A stretch of 63,500 nt of DNA from the NCBI GenBank assembly GCA_009746045.1, contig RPFO01000130.1, positions 1,743,625-1,807,124 of the forward strand, written 5' to 3'. Shown one piece after another: positions 41,345 to 54,099 of this stretch. Both the position numbers and the translations under genes were made by a program. The notes under the pieces were generated by a model. That model was not told where the DNA came from. It saw only the letters and a program-made list of their open reading frames with translations, and searched no databases. Origin of the DNA: Mesostigma viride (taxonomy: Eukaryota > Streptophyta > Mesostigmatophyceae > Mesostigmatales > Mesostigmataceae). The number at the start of each line of letters is the position of its first letter. The stretch's first letter is position 1.

Positions 41345-41640
41345 TTAAAATCATATGAGCTCCGTGGGGAGCATATGTAACACATAGCCCTGAGAAAGGG
41401 GCATCTATTAATTAATTAATGATGATCTTCCACCCTGTAGATTCTGACCCTGTAGATGTACGTACCTTAGGTGCTGGATCGAATACATATAGTGGTGCAG
41501 GTGCACCCAGAGCAGGTGTAGTTTACACCATACCCTTGCAGGAAGTAGCCCAGAATGTATCACAAGCCATATGCCCCTTCTCAGGGATATATGTGCTACA
41601 TGTACTCCCAACGGAGATGTGTTACAATTTAATTTAATTT
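41345..41640. mobile_element. Two opposed retroelement 3' ends
   Basis: 41350-41405 is an inverted 3' terminus (CTCCGTGGGGAG hairpin). 41420-41640 is a plus-strand 3' UTR with AGCAGGTGTAGTTTACACCA, CTTGCAGGAAGTAGCCCAGA and a CTCCCAACGGAG hairpin before an (AATTT)n tail. The latter is the reverse of the UTR at 29930-30060. Confidence 0.75.
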
Positions 41641-42330
41641 TACTCAGTAAATTGCCCCTTCCTCCTGGGGGGGAGGGAGGTTGCCCACAGGGGCTGGCGG
41701 GTGGGCCTGGACAGTGGTCTGCCACCTCTTCTTCATGCATTTCAGTCCAAGCTAGAAGTGATGCACTACTATTATATAATGAGATTAGCATAGTACTCCG
41801 TGACACGCCTCTGCGCATGCCACGCAAGTACTTACTTGCTTGCAACCGCTTGCCTACAACCACTTATAACTACTAAGCTGCAGCTATTCCCTAACCACAC
41901 AGACCCTAATCTCATCCCCATCCAACTGATCATTTATGTGTCACCAGTCCATGTCGAGCAAATTTATGTGTCACCAGTCCATGTCGAGCAAAGGGAGCAA
42001 TCTGATGGCAAAGGCAGGGTAATGCAGCCGGACAATTAGCCACTACAACACGGTGGCTTTGATAACCTATATTCCTACAGCTCTGAGCACTAGCAGGTCA
42101 ACACAAAGTTTGCATGAACGCTGATGGCGGCTAGACGGACTGCAGCCCCAGCAGCAGATTGCACCGGGGCTGCGAAGCATACTGCTGAAAATCGGAGCAG
42201 TGACATGGGGCTGATTACCCATATAAATCTTTGCCCACAACACCGAATTCAATATCAACGAGACAACAGCGCAGGCCAGAAACCTGGAGAATCCGGAGGT
42301 ATTGAGATAGCGCTATGTCCGGCATGCATC

Positions 42331-45300
42331 CTAGCCCGACGTGAAAGTTCTTCCGACACCCTCTGAGGGCCAATCCCTCGCGTACTCCGAGTCGTCCGCG
42401 GTGTGTGGGCGGGCTCGTGAGCTCTCCCGCGCGGCCGTCAGTTCCGACAGCATGTCCAGCACTTTCTGCAGGGAGACGCCATCAGAATCCGTATCGGGAG
42501 AAGCATGTTAGACATGAATACGTTCGTGCAAGGGTATATAACTATGACAGACCAGAAACCTACAAATTAACAAGGGTGTGGGCTTCTGGCCGCGGCCCTC
42601 TCTCAGACACTGTGTGTGGGAGAGTGAAGGGAAGTAGGATGACCAGACCTGGCCAGGATGTGGGTGACCACAGCTTGCCAACACCCGCCATACCCGCCAT
42701 ACCACCAGCCCCAGCCCCAGCCCCAGCAACAACAGCAGCATCGACAATGTGCCAACATCACCTTGCCAAGAACAGCAGGGACTTGCCTTGGACCACTCGA
42801 GGTCGTCAAATTGACGGCTGCCAGACGCGCCCGCATCCCCCTCGCCGCCAGCATTCCTTGAGTCACTCATGTGGCTGTTGCCGTACGCCTTGGCCATCGC
42901 GTGCACCTGTTGGAATGGTTGGTTGATAGGGGGCACACATCAGTATCATGTGACCTATCATACTACAGTACTACTATACTACAGTACTATCATCATGCTT
43001 GTTGCGTATGTCTTGGCGTACACCTGGGGGAACTGCCAGGGGACAGGGCCACGATTGCACACGACATGACATGATGTAAACACGGTACCCACGCTCCGCG
43101 TGTGCAACCCCTGTGGACAGGCAGGGGGTCGGATACCTCGGATATAGACATGACATGATGTGAACAAGCACGTGGGGGATCCCTGCCTTTCGCATAGCGG
43201 AACGGTCGTTAGGGGACATGGCCGTGCTACGGCTGGCGAGGGTGGCACAGATGGGTGGGGGGAGGGGGCACTTGCAATAAAACAACAATTGCAATAAAAC
43301 GGGAATTGCATGTTCCATGGCATGATAGCTGTGAGTAGGGGCATCGAGCATAGAGTGACCCGTGTAGTATGACAAGTGAAATACAGTACTCGGTGCACTC
43401 CTACACCCGATTTCAAGGCGTACACTCGCATACATGGCAACGACATCGACTGGGAGCGATCGGACGGCCAGGTGGATGTGACAACTCGAGCATGTGATAG
43501 TAGGACATTAGCAATCAGAAAACCAGCTCATGATGGAAATTAATGGAGGTGGAAATTCGTAGCCAGTATCTTTAAAAAAGTATACTACTATGTGAATAGG
43601 GACGTGCGCTAGCGATATAGTGACCCATGCGCGAACTTGCATGGTGACTTCCGAATGGCAGAACACAATCTTATTTTCATTGCCTGCAGCTCATAACCCC
43701 CCGCTGCTCATAACATCACTCGCCAGAAGCTCAATCCATCCGCTTCTGTTGCCACGGTCGCCATGGTCACTATGGCTCACCTAGCCATTAAATATGGCAA
43801 GCGCGCACCCCACCTGTCCCCCACCACGCTGTGGTACCCACTCGACTGATGATGGACATGACTACGGAATGGATGTGCAGTTTAATCACGCCACGGTTCA
43901 CTGTGGCCACTGGGGACATCGTGGTCACTATAACCACCCACCTTGTCCTCCATTGCGCGATGATACCTCTCCGACTGCTGCGTGCTCATGTCCAGGCGCT
44001 GCCAGGGACACCAGGGGGAAGGGGGGGGGGAGGTCGTAGCACGGCATCAAAAAGGCACAAGGGGTGAGCAAGCATCAAATCAAGCAAGGGGTAAAGCAGG
44101 CAACGTGATGGGCTAAGCAAGCAACAAGCTACAGCAACAACATCCGCAGCCGGAACGACTGAGAACGACTACCAACGACCAAGGGTAATGAGTACGAAAT
44201 AGGGAATCTGCACAAGCCTTTGGTCAACAAATTATGGGGCCATTATTTCATGAGGGGCGCATGGTAGCCCCTGGTGCGCGTCACGGCGTGCCAGCCGTGT
44301 GCCGCTACATGGGATGAGCAACCACATATACCACTTGCACCGCGCTTACGAGAAGCACGCCGTGGGTGGTCATGTCTTCACTGTCTTGTTACATGACTGC
44401 TAGACTAGCTAATTAATTAATAAGCACGTGGGTGCGTCACGTGGGTACCAATAAAGGAACCTCCAACCCCGATACACAACGAGAAGGAGGGCGCCCCCAA
44501 CTAGCTTCTCTCACTGCCACAAGTGGGCAGGCCAAGAGGACTCTCTCTGCATCATGGTGCAGGGCCAGCTGTGGGCGCGATACACATCCATAGGTAGGCT
44601 GACGCAAAGCAGATGCTTTGAAGGTGAGATGCGGTCTGCTACAGTCATTCCCGCGTTAAGTTACGATTCTTAAGGTTACGTCCCGCGTTAAGTTACGACG
44701 CCGAAGTGCGGGCGGCAACCGTAACTTAAGCTTGGGTGCCATCGTAACTTAACGCGGCATTGAGCCAAACTGTAGGCGTCAGGCTACTTTTGGCTGCGGA
44801 GGAGGCCATTTTTGGCGACGTCCGGACGTCCAGACTCCGGAATAGGGGACCCGCTATGCTATTAGCTAAGTGAGACGACTCCATGTAACAAATATTGTGA
44901 CATTACAGTTTGCTTAGGAAGCAGAATAGGCCATGCTGAATGCTCCACTTATTAAATAGTCGCAATTAGGCCGAGCTTGGCAGGAAAGTGAGGGAACACG
45001 GAACCCGGATTCCCGGAACACAGAACACAGAGTCACAAAACATAGCTAGCGCCAGGCTACGGCAGGATGAACTGCTCAGCCGGATCTGAACTGAAGTGAA
45101 CTAGCAAACGCAGCCTCGCTATCAGCCTATCACCCAATCATCCCGCAGTGCCCAGCCTCGCCGTATCCAGAAATAGTATGAAATCCCGTACTTTGAGCGG
45201 CCTTGATGCTGCAGCTGAATCGGTCTTGACGAGAGCTGCCGAATGCCGTATAGAAGTCCGTCAGAGTAGGAGGGGGTGAGCTGCTAGCCCAATTCTACCA

Positions 45301-46686
45301 TTAAGTTACGACGCCCAGGATTTGGCGGCGATCGTAACTTAACGCGAGAATTACTGTTTGTACGCAAGCTGTTTCCGGCCCCCCCGTCTAGGTCATCCAG
45401 TTGCTCTTAACGTTTGCAAGCCATGATTTCAATGAACAAGGCTACACATCTCCATCTCCATTCATATCCACTATCCTGAACGACTCGAAAACGCGGAAAA
45501 GATAACGGCAGGCTCGAGCTACCATGGTCCGGATTCTCCAGATTTCTGGCCTGCGCTGGTTGCCTCATGGATATCATGGTCACTATAGTATTCAGTAATG
45601 CCAGGCCTGCACTGGTTGCCTCATAGATAAACGCGCTGCAGAGCGGGGCAAACTGTTACCTAGCAGATGGGATTAAGGTACTCTATCATCCGCACCTCTT
45701 GCGTCGAGTACCTTGATAGCGGGCTGTGCGCTGCAATGTGGGGCTGTGAGCTATATGGGACACTGGAATCGATCCACCCAGCAGGTTAGAGGTACCTCGC
45801 TCGCTCGAGTACCTCCAGCAAGCTGTGCACTGCTAGGTGGAACAGCTAAACATGGCAACCGTAGCACACGTCCACAATATAGATGTTCTGGCCTGCGCTG
45901 GTTGTCTCATGGATGTTGCCAGCTCACCTCAAGTATCTCCAGCGAGCTGTGCAGAAGCTCGGCCAGCTGGTTGCGCTCCTTGACCAGGTTGTGGTAGTCC
46001 TGCATAAGGAGGCCGATATGCGAAGGACGCCAACATCCGAAAGGACAGTAAAGATATAAGAAAATGAGTAAGCTAATCAATTGTGCTCCTTGACCAGGTT
46101 GCATAAGTCACAGGCACATGGGGCATTATATAGAAGAATGGCCAATCCTAACCCAGAACGAGTGAACTGCACTCACTAACAAGGTTGTGGCATAGTCCTG
46201 TCCACATAAGACAGTATTGGAAGCACGAAGAGTTCAAGCAGTAAGTAAGATATGTTTGCTCCTTGGCCAGGTTGTGGTAATCCTGCTAACTGCCACCATT
46301 ACGTGGGCAGGCCGTAACAAGCAGCATGAATGGTCAGTCCACCAAGCGACGCTGATGGTCAGTATAGGCCTTGATGGTCAGTAATGCCAAGCGATCTTAT
46401 GGTCAGTATAGGCCTTGATGGTCAGTAATGCCAAGCGATCTTATGGTCAGTATAGGCCTTGATGGTCAGTATACCAAGCGATGCTGGTGATGAGATGGAA
46501 AGCCACGGAAGCTGAAAAGGATGGGCTGCACGCTGGCACGCTACACTTCGCCCTACGCGCGCACGAACGTGATCCAGCTGCGGGCTGATGGGATGTACTC
46601 CCCCAAGTGCAGACCATTTCTGTGGGATAATGTTCTGTGGGATGGGAGCATTGCCTGACTTGCAAGGCATCCTTGGGGCGAATGGG

Positions 46687-46718
<32 letters not shown>

Positions 46719-49700
46719 CGCCTGTGCCTGTGCCTGTGTGTCGCTGATCCCAACTAGTGTGCCCATTCATTGTTAAACATCTGTTTGTTACCTCCACGAT
46801 CAGAAAGCCATGGTTTCAACATTTTCACAATCCAACCCCCCTTTCGGGAAGGGGGAAGTGCCTTGCGAAGCCATACAAAGTCAATGAAGAGGGGCGTGTC
46901 TGTGCGTGACTCACCCGGTTCTTGTGGAAGTCCACCTCTTCTTGGGACGCCTGCAACCAAAGCAAGGGCCGGCGTACCGCAGGGCAGGGCGGGGCATGGC
47001 CAGTGAGAGCACGAGTAACGACCCGATTAGCGGGTTGGTTTCTGCTCTGGGTGTTCAAATGGTCAGGCGAGATGCAGTGATACCCCTCCCCATGATTCTC
47101 CCGATATCTGCCCTGCGCTGTTTGTCTTACTGAGCTGATATTCGCAGTCCCCCTCCTTAGAGCGCATAACTAGCAACCAGCCAATGGCTACACTGCAACT
47201 GTTTTCTAAAGGGTTTAGGGTTGCATTTTATACCGTAATGAACTTCATACCCACCATCCCTGCCATCCTCTCCCCCCTCGCTAGACAATCGTCTTCATGG
47301 CATCCATGTGGTCCGGTCACGCCCTTCCTCCCCCTTCATCCCCTACCTCCAGCGCGCCCCCCCCCCCCACACACACACCACCACCACCACACCCAGCGCA
47401 TCAACCCGCCGGCACACACACACACACACACACTCACCTCCAGCGCGTCCACCCGCCGCTGTAGCTCCAGCAGCCTCGAGTCGCGCTCCCTCAGCGCGCG
47501 CCGCAGCTGGAGCACCTCGTCCGTGCGCATCTCCTGGGGTGGTGGGGTTGGTAAGTTTGGCGATGGGGTGATGGTGAAGTCGGTAACGGTTAGAGATAAT
47601 CCATTAATTATAATCAATTAATTAAAGTCGGTAACGGTTAGAAATAATCCATTAATTATAATCCATTCATTAAAGTCGGTAACAGTTAGAGATAATCCAT
47701 TAATTATAATCCATTAATTAAAGTCGGTAACGTTTAGAGATAGTCCATCAATTATAATCAATTAATTAAAGTCGGTAACGGTTAGAGATAATCCATTAAT
47801 TATAATCCATTAATTAATGTAAGCTCCAGGCATTGACTGGGAGGGGGCAAGTAGGAACACGGATGGGGGCTGCAGCGCCTTGTCCTTGCGCATCTCCTGG
47901 CAGGTGGGGTGGGGTGGGGTGGGGTGGGGTCAGGATAGGGGGATGGGTGTGGTTGTTGTGGTTGTTGCTGACGTGTTGTTGTTGGTGATGTTGTTGTTGG
48001 TGATGGCGAGAAGGGAGAGGGATGGGGCCTGCAGCACCTCGCCGAGCGCATCTCCTGAAGTGGGTGTTGATGTTAATGGTAATGGAGGTGATGGCAATGT
48101 GTTGTGTTGTGTTGGTCGAGGTTAGAGATTAGGAGGGGGAGAAGGGACAGGGATGGGGAAAAGGGCCCCCCTTTCCACACACGCACCATGGGGGAAAGTG
48201 GGAAAGTGGGAAAGTGGGAAAGTGGGAAAGTGGGAAAGTGGGAAAGTGGGAAAGTGGGAAAGTGGTGTTTGGGGGGTGCTGGTGGGGCGTTGTCGGGGGG
48301 GGGGGGGGGGGGGGCATCGGGAGGGGGGTCCATGGTGGGGCGGGAGAGAGGAATAGAGATAGCGAGGATGGCCATAAGCAGCCGGACATGACAAGATGTA
48401 TAGGACAGAAGGTGTAAGACAGGATGTGTGGGGCAGGATGTATAGGACAGGATATATAGGAGAGGACAGGTGGCGTTGGACCATCATTTGGATGGAAACA
48501 GGCAGATTAGATATAGCGTGGAAGTACGCATAAAGACTTGTTGGGTGCTCTAACCGCATCCCAACAAGATAGGAGGGCGTTAGTGAGTGTTTGGATGGAG
48601 ATGGTAATGGAAAGAGGGTGGGAGAGAGGCGCGAGGTGGTCTAGTTAATATGGACTATTTAACAATTAGGTGGGACAGCGCACCCGCATGCTTGCACCAC
48701 TGGGAATGCCCAGGAAATGCATCAGGCAGTGGTATATTTACCATGTTGTTTGAACGGCTCACCCGCATGCTTGCACAAGTGCGCAAATGGTTTAACACTA
48801 GACTAGCGGACTAGTTCACAGGTAGGTGGGACGACCCACCAGCATGCTTGTGGCAAGTGCCAGCTGTCGCTCCAGTTGGCGCGCGCCCTTCTCCATGCTG
48901 CGCTTGTCACGCACCAGCTTGCCCTGGCCAATAATTATGATGATTGTGTGTAGACGTTAGTAAACATTAGTACCAGCATCGTGTGTAGAAATTAGTAAAA
49001 CATTGATTAATAAGCACGTGATTGCGTCACGTGGGTAGTAAATATTAGTACCGGCATTAGTAGACGTTAGTCGTAGCTTGCCATTACGGTGTGTAAGCAC
49101 CTGATGGCACGGTTGTCGGCATTAGATGGCATTGGTAATATTAGCACAGCAGGTCCTGGTGGATCATCGTGTGCATAGACATGAGTGGGCATTACAGCGG
49201 CGGTACACCAAACAATCAAGATAGGTACCTCAGCAGCAGTGTTCAGTACGTTATTGTTGAGGGACATCCACGTAATAAATTATAGGATGATATGAGCGGT
49301 AGATAGAAGTATATTTTGATGGTTGATAGTGACTGGCAGTTATGTGCTTCTACAGCTACCCTCCATAATTCAAAGATGATAAAGGAAGCATGCATGGCCT
49401 AGCATGGCGTGATCTGCACAGAGGGTTAATAACCGTCCATGTCGCATGCACTACGCATGCAGTACACAGTGCATGGCATTACCGCAGTTATCGTGTGTGA
49501 GTCCAGACAGCAAACATGGCCATGTTTATTTAGACGCGATCTGGGTGCCACCAGGGCACTGCCCCCGTTTACGCATATGCCGAGAAACGTTCAATTCTAG
49601 TTTCGAGGCATTGTGGTAAAACTAGTCCCTACCTTCTCTGAAACCCAAATCTTCTCCGCTGCTTTCAACCTCTGGGTTCCGCAGCCGGTGCTGCAATGCA

Positions 49701-50409
49701 CCTGGAAGTACACGTGGGAGCGCAACCGCAAGTAGCACAGAGACCGTGGAACGTGAGCTCCTGCGTATTCGTGTCTTTCATGCCTCCCACACAACCTCAG
49801 CAAGCAAGCAATGGGGCGATATTGACACTAGCTGGAAATATTTAAACCTCCAGTTCCAAAAACCAACTGTCACTAGCAAAAGAAGATGTCCTGAAGTTTT
49901 TATCCTTATGATATATTTAATGCTTTTACCTTGGCCCCAAACATGGCCGCCAGGACCGCGTCCCTGTCCTTGGCCCGGCGAACACTGGCCTTCGAAGCAG
50001 CAAGCACCGCCTTGTCAGCGGATGCCCGCCGTGAGCGCGAGGAGCTCCGCGTTGTCTGCTGACCATGGCGACTAGGGGTCGTGGCGGTCGCGGATTTCGT
50101 TTTCGGCTGCTTGGGCGCGGCCAACTCCTCCTGAAAATGCGTGTGTCGGGAGCTAGGAAGCGCATTCGCGTCCGTTTCCCGCGGGCCTTCTGGGGCCAGA
50201 TCGCTAAACCTGGCCCTCAGGTCTTTCCATCTGCGCATGAGGTCCGAGCAGAATTCATCCCCGCCGCTAACTTGTTCTTTCTTGTCCTCGAACAAGTCCT
50301 GCTTCAGTCTCTCCAATGCTTCCCGCGTTCCCACCTTCGATGGAACCTCGCGAGGAGGGAAGTAATCATGATCACCACGAAATTCCTCATCTCCACGCCC
50401 GGTTGGCAT
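42331..50409 (-). CDS. Coiled-coil protein of unknown function, 7 exons
   Basis: Exons: 50409-49930, 48923-48840, 47533-47438, 46950-46915, 45999-45928, 42906-42787, 42465-42331. All junctions are phase 0 and the total is 1023 nt, 340 aa plus TAG. Intron 6 uses a GC donor (AAG/GCAAGT); the rest are GT-AG. Residues 1-160 are charged (REALERLKQDLFEDKKEQVS). Exons 2-5 are strongly coiled-coil: LVRDKRSMEKGARQLERQL, LQLRRALRERDSRLLELQRR, YHNLVKERNQLAELLHSSLE. The C-terminal part has FDDLEWSK and KVLDMLSELTAARESS. I do not recognise the family. A small exon could be missing in the 3-kb intron 5. Exons 2, 3 and 5 are flanked by degenerate copies of their own junctions. Confidence 0.75.
44642..45356. 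mobile_element. Putative 715-bp TIR DNA element (non-autonomous)
   Basis: Terminal inverted repeats of 26 bp with two mismatches: 44642-44667 (starting CAGTCATTCCCGCGTTAAGT) and the complement of 45331-45356 (starting CAGTAATTCTCGCGTTAAGT). Extra subterminal copies of GCGTTAAGTTACGA lie at 44684 and, inverted, 44742. Another without the leading CGCG is at 45299. No coding frame and no clear target duplication were seen. It is inside intron 5 of the coiled-coil gene. Confidence 0.65.
45430..45575 (-). mobile_element. Interspersed repeat, extended copy, inverted
   Basis: Minus strand matches the core family and its longer 3' portion (CCGCGTTTTCGAGTCGTTCA and beyond) seen at 51046-51210. Shorter inverted core pieces follow near 45600-45630, 45885-45912 and 47095-47132. 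Confidence 0.75.
47577..47820 (+). repeat. 48-bp tandem repeat
   Basis: Five units of AAGTCGGTAACGGTTAGAGA followed by an ATTAATTA-rich half, in intron 2 of the coiled-coil gene. Confidence 0.93.
48187..48265 (+). repeat. (GTGGGAAA)n
   Basis: About nine 8-bp units, followed at 48295-48314 by a long G run. Confidence 0.95.
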
Positions 50410-50698
50410 TTGCTGGCTTATTAAATTGCCCTTGACAGTTTTAAATTTACCTTATTTTTCCATTACTATTTCGTGCGTTGCTCCATATCCATTTCCACCT
50501 TTTAACACCCGGGTCGCAACGTTCGTGGTATGATCGTGCATTTTTTTTTTTTTTTTTTTTTTCAAGGTGATTCCTTCCAACGGAACTCTTCAAACGTTCT
50601 ACATGGTTAGGTACGTATAGTCGCGCTTGAGGCTGCAGCAAATATAATAGACTACACCGGACGAATCGACAGTAACTTTTTCTACTCTGGAGATTGGG

Positions 50699-50787
50699 GC
50701 TTCCGTAGCGCAGTGGATTAGCGCGTCTGACTTCGGCACGACGCTTGAGTCATCAGAAGGTCGGGGGTTCGAATCCCCCCGGAGGTT
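50699..50787 (+). tRNA. tRNA-Arg(TCG) with intron
   Basis: Cloverleaf: acceptor GCTTCCG pairs with CGGAGGT using two G-U pairs; D arm GCGC/GCGC; anticodon stem TCTGA/TCAGA with loop CTTCGG and 38A; T arm GGGGG-TTCGAAT-CCCCC. The anticodon is TCG (Arg, codon CGA). A 15-nt intron, CACGACGCTTGAGTC, follows position 37 and contains CGA, able to pair with the anticodon as usual in nuclear tRNA introns. CCA is not encoded. A-box and B-box promoters are internal. It lies 289 bp upstream of and divergent from the coiled-coil gene. Confidence 0.92.
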
Positions 50788-51045
50788 CCCGCCACTTTTG
50801 GACTTCAGCGCGACGGACTTTCACTCTTTTCGCTATTTTGGTATTTCTGGCATTCATGATCATTTGCGAGCACGTGGTGTCGCCACGTATGTGACATCGC
50901 ATGCATATTTTGGTTGCAAAATCGAGGCCCGAACTTCATGCGATTTCTCCAATATTAAACATCATTTTAACAACATCATAATTAATTAATTAAGAACATA
51001 TAACTCTGTTGGGAGTACATGTAGCACGGCATATTCCTGAGAAGG

Positions 51046-51210
51046 GACATATCAAGGAGACAACCAGCGCAGGCCAGAAATCGGGAGAATCCGGACCATG
51101 GTAGCTCGAGCCTGCCGTTATCTTTTCCGCGTTTTCGAGTCGTTCAGGATGATGAAGATGAATGGTGATGGAAATGTGTATCCTTGTGCATTGAAATTAT
51201 GGCTGGCTTA
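51046..51210 (+). mobile_element. Interspersed repeat, extended copy
   Basis: ATCAAGGAGACAACCAGCGC, AGGCCAGAAATCGGGAGAAT, CCGGACCATGGTAGCTCGAG, then about 100 bp shared with the inverted copy at 45430-45575, ending near GACCTAGACGGTGGGGCCGG. Confidence 0.8.
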
Positions 51211-51269
51211 CGTGTAGAGCGACTAGATGACCTAGACGGTGGGGCCGGAAACAGCATGCTTATATTAAT

Positions 51270-51400
51270 TAATTAATTAATTAATAGACACGTGACTGCG
51301 TCACGTGAGCATAAGTCCTCAGTGGGAGGGGAACATGGGATGGAATGGATGGTATAAGCTATCTAGGTCCTAGTTACAGGGGTGTGGGCACCGCGGCCCG
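51270..51400 (-). mobile_element. LINE family B 3' end, inverted
   Basis: Reverse of the 40995-41170 unit: TTAATTAA run, CACGTGACTGCGTCACGTG palindrome, GGAATGGATGG, then AGGTCCTAGTTACAGGGGTG. Confidence 0.75.
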
Positions 51401-51547
51401 ATGCTTATATGGCTTTTATTAATACATGATTCTGGGCTACCGTACTTCCTACAAGGGTAGGGTGTAAACTAGTACACCTACACTACCATGATGTATCTTA
51501 GCTCTTCTCGTGTCGGAAAGGACTGGCATCCATGGGGTGGAAGATCA

Positions 51548-51625
51548 TCATCAAGGAGACAACCAGCGCAGGCCAGAAATCGGGAGAATCCGGACCATGG
51601 TAGCTCGAGCCTGCCGTTATAAATC
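51548..51625 (+). mobile_element. Interspersed repeat core copy
   Basis: The same core up to CTCGAGCCTGCCGTTAT, directly upstream of the LINE B RT fragment. Confidence 0.8.
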
Positions 51626-51654
51626 CGTCTTGTCCGCGTGTTATCATGGCTAAA

Positions 51655-53235
51655 CGATGGCTAGGGCATGGCTTCTCAAAAAACAAAGGTTCCCCGGACG
51701 ACCCCGCCAACTACCGCGGAGTGTGCATCCAAAGCGCCGCACTCAAGTTGTTCATGCGCCATGATGATGGTCGTCAACCGCCTTTGTTCTGCTCTCGACC
51801 GTCACCTAGGCGAGAGTCAAATGGGCTTTCGTCCTGGGCGCAACACCGTCATGGCCATCTTCGTCGCGCGCCGCCTCTTCCAGGAAATAGCTCTCCTACA
51901 ACCTGGTGAGTTTCCCGCCATCCTGATCTTCGTCGACTTCATCAAGGCTTTTGATTAGAACTGTCCTCTGGGCCGCTCTATGGGCTGTCCTTGCTCGCGC
52001 TCGCGTCCCCACTCCCCTTATTACCGTCATCCGCACGTTGTATGAGGGGTCGACCACTTCGGTGCGCACGGCAACACGGCTTTACCCCGCCATGTCCACT
52101 GCAGACCGGAGTCTGGCAAGGTTGCGTCATGTCACCGTACCTGTTTATTATTGTAGTGGATTATGTTATTCGCCAGGCACGTGCCCACTTTGCTAGCACT
52201 GCAGGCCGTGCCCCTGCCCTAGTGATCACGAACGAGCTTGGGGAAGGGGGGCTGACTAACAAGCAGAATTTACTACCCGACCTCATTTATGTCGACGACA
52301 TCACGCTCATCGAGAAGCCGGAGTCTGCCCAACTTTGGCTGGACTGCCTGGCGCTCGAGGCTCGGGCGGTTGGTCTATAAAAATCAGCCCCAACTGAACG
52401 TCCAGGCCCTGGCCCTCGGCATGGCATGCCCCCCGCCCACACTCCGCCTCTTAGACGACACCGAGGTCAACTACCCTACTTCAGGCCGCTTCAAACTGCT
52501 CGGCAGTTGGCTTCCCGACTGCGAGGACGACCTGACGACACGGATCCCCAAGGCGTGGGCGCAACTCCATGACCACCGCGGCTGGTGGAGCAACCCCGTC
52601 AGGACTACCCCGGATCGCCAAGCGTGACCTCTTCAAGGTCGTCATTCTGACGATCCTGACCTACGGCGCCAAGACCTGGACACTGACGCAGGAGCTGGAG
52701 CAACGACGCGACAGCAACGTCACCAAGATGCTGCGCAAGGCCCTTCACATCCCCTTTGGTTTGCACATTAGTAATGAGGATTTGTACGCTGATTTGCCCT
52801 ATGTTTCCCACATTATTAGGCACAGGCACCTGGGCCTAGCCGGGCACCTGGCCCGCACAGATCAGGTAGACACATCAGATAGACTAGCTGGCATCAAGCC
52901 CGCCCAGCCTTAGTAGGCGTTATGTCCTCACCTGGCGTGCCCCAGGCGGCGCGCGGCAGGGCGGCCACCCGTGGCCGACTTTTCGTTATAGACTCAGCAT
53001 GGACATGTGCTACCCTAGACGTGACGGGCTCACACCCGGGCAGCCTCCTGGTTTGTCTGTAATATGGAGGCAGATGGTACGCAAGGATAGATGGCAAGTA
53101 GTGACGAAGGAGACCACCCCCAAGTCTATGGGGGCTCCGCGTGTGACCGCGTATGGCATTCATAGCAATTCGGGCCGTGGTGCCCACAGCCCTGTAACTA
53201 TAGGACCTAGATAGCTTACATCATCCATTCCATCC
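51655..53235 (+). pseudogene. LINE family B reverse transcriptase, 5'-truncated and frameshifted
   Basis: RT blocks appear in order across frames: DDPANYRGVCIQSAALKLF, GESQMGFRPGRNTVMAIF, AILIFVDFIKAFD (stop after it), TGVWQGCVMSPYLF, DLIYVDDITLIEKPE (active-site YVDD), FKLLGSWLPDCEDDLTTRI, LTILTYGAKTWTL, GLAGHLARTDQVDTS. At least one stop and several shifts make it dead. It is homologous to, but clearly diverged from, family A. Its 3' UTR (53163-53240) is cut by the family A insertion that follows. Confidence 0.88.
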
Positions 53236-53243
53236 CATGATAT

Positions 53244-54058
53244 CCGACAGCTGGCTCCCTGACACCGCCGACGATGTGGACACCCGCATCGGCCTGCCTG
53301 GGCCAAGCTCCGTTCGCTCAACACCTACTGGCGCTCCAAGGGCCTGGGCGAACACCGCAAGCGCATGCTCTTCAAGGTCCTCGTCCTCACGGTGCTCACG
53401 TATGGCGCCGAGGCGTGGACACTCACCCCACACTGGCATCTAGGCTAGACGGCACAGTTTACAGGATGCTCCGACAGGTCCTGAACGTAGGGTTTTCCAA
53501 GCGCCCGTCATCAGAGTCTTTGTATCATGGCATGCCTCGTATTTCGGACGAGATTAGACAGCGTAGGATCGATAGCATTTGTAGGACACCTTGCTCGCAC
53601 CAGCCAGGTCGACACCGCCCTTGGTCTGGCCGGCCCCCAGCGGCTTGGACAGCCAGGGCGGCACATTCTGACCTGGCCTGGCCCCAAGGGCCTTGCCAAA
53701 AAGGTAGGGAAACATGTCACGAACTACGTACAGATGTTGCTGGATGACCTACTGGTCCCAGCTCAGTTTGAATACCGCATCCACTCTCTCTCCCTTCTTT
53801 GGACTGCCATGCAGAACAAGACGCGGTGGAAGAGGATTGTCAAGGCTCACACGCCCGACCCTGTGGGCAAACCACCTCCCCCCAAGCGGAGGAGGCGTTT
53901 TGATGAGTAGGGTAGTTAGGACTTTTCTAGACTAGCTAGATTAGAGTTAGGTAAGTTCGATTGTACGCGGCTCCTTCCACCCCACCCATCCATCAAGGAA
54001 TATGTGCTACATGATCTCCCAACGGAGGCATGTTATAATTTAATTTAATTTAATTTAC
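53244..54058 (+). mobile_element. LINE family A, 5'-truncated copy nested in the LINE B 3' UTR
   Basis: Starts at the SWLPDTADDVDTRIG codons and runs to KPPPPKRRRRFDE and the CTCCCAACGGAG hairpin plus (AATTT)n tail. It has small frameshifts; one is a GATCGA expansion at 53567-53572 where 55314-55315 has GA. Insertion followed CCATTCCATCCCAT of the LINE B UTR. Confidence 0.88.
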
Positions 54059-54099
54059 TAGGCATACATGTACAAGGCCACGGGGGCTAGACCTTACTA

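Noticed and set aside
48033-48060. Extra small exon (EMRSAR) in the coiled-coil gene
   Set aside because: It matches the start of exon 3 (GAGATGCGC) and is better explained as one of its upstream junction copies; the gene already closes in phase without it.
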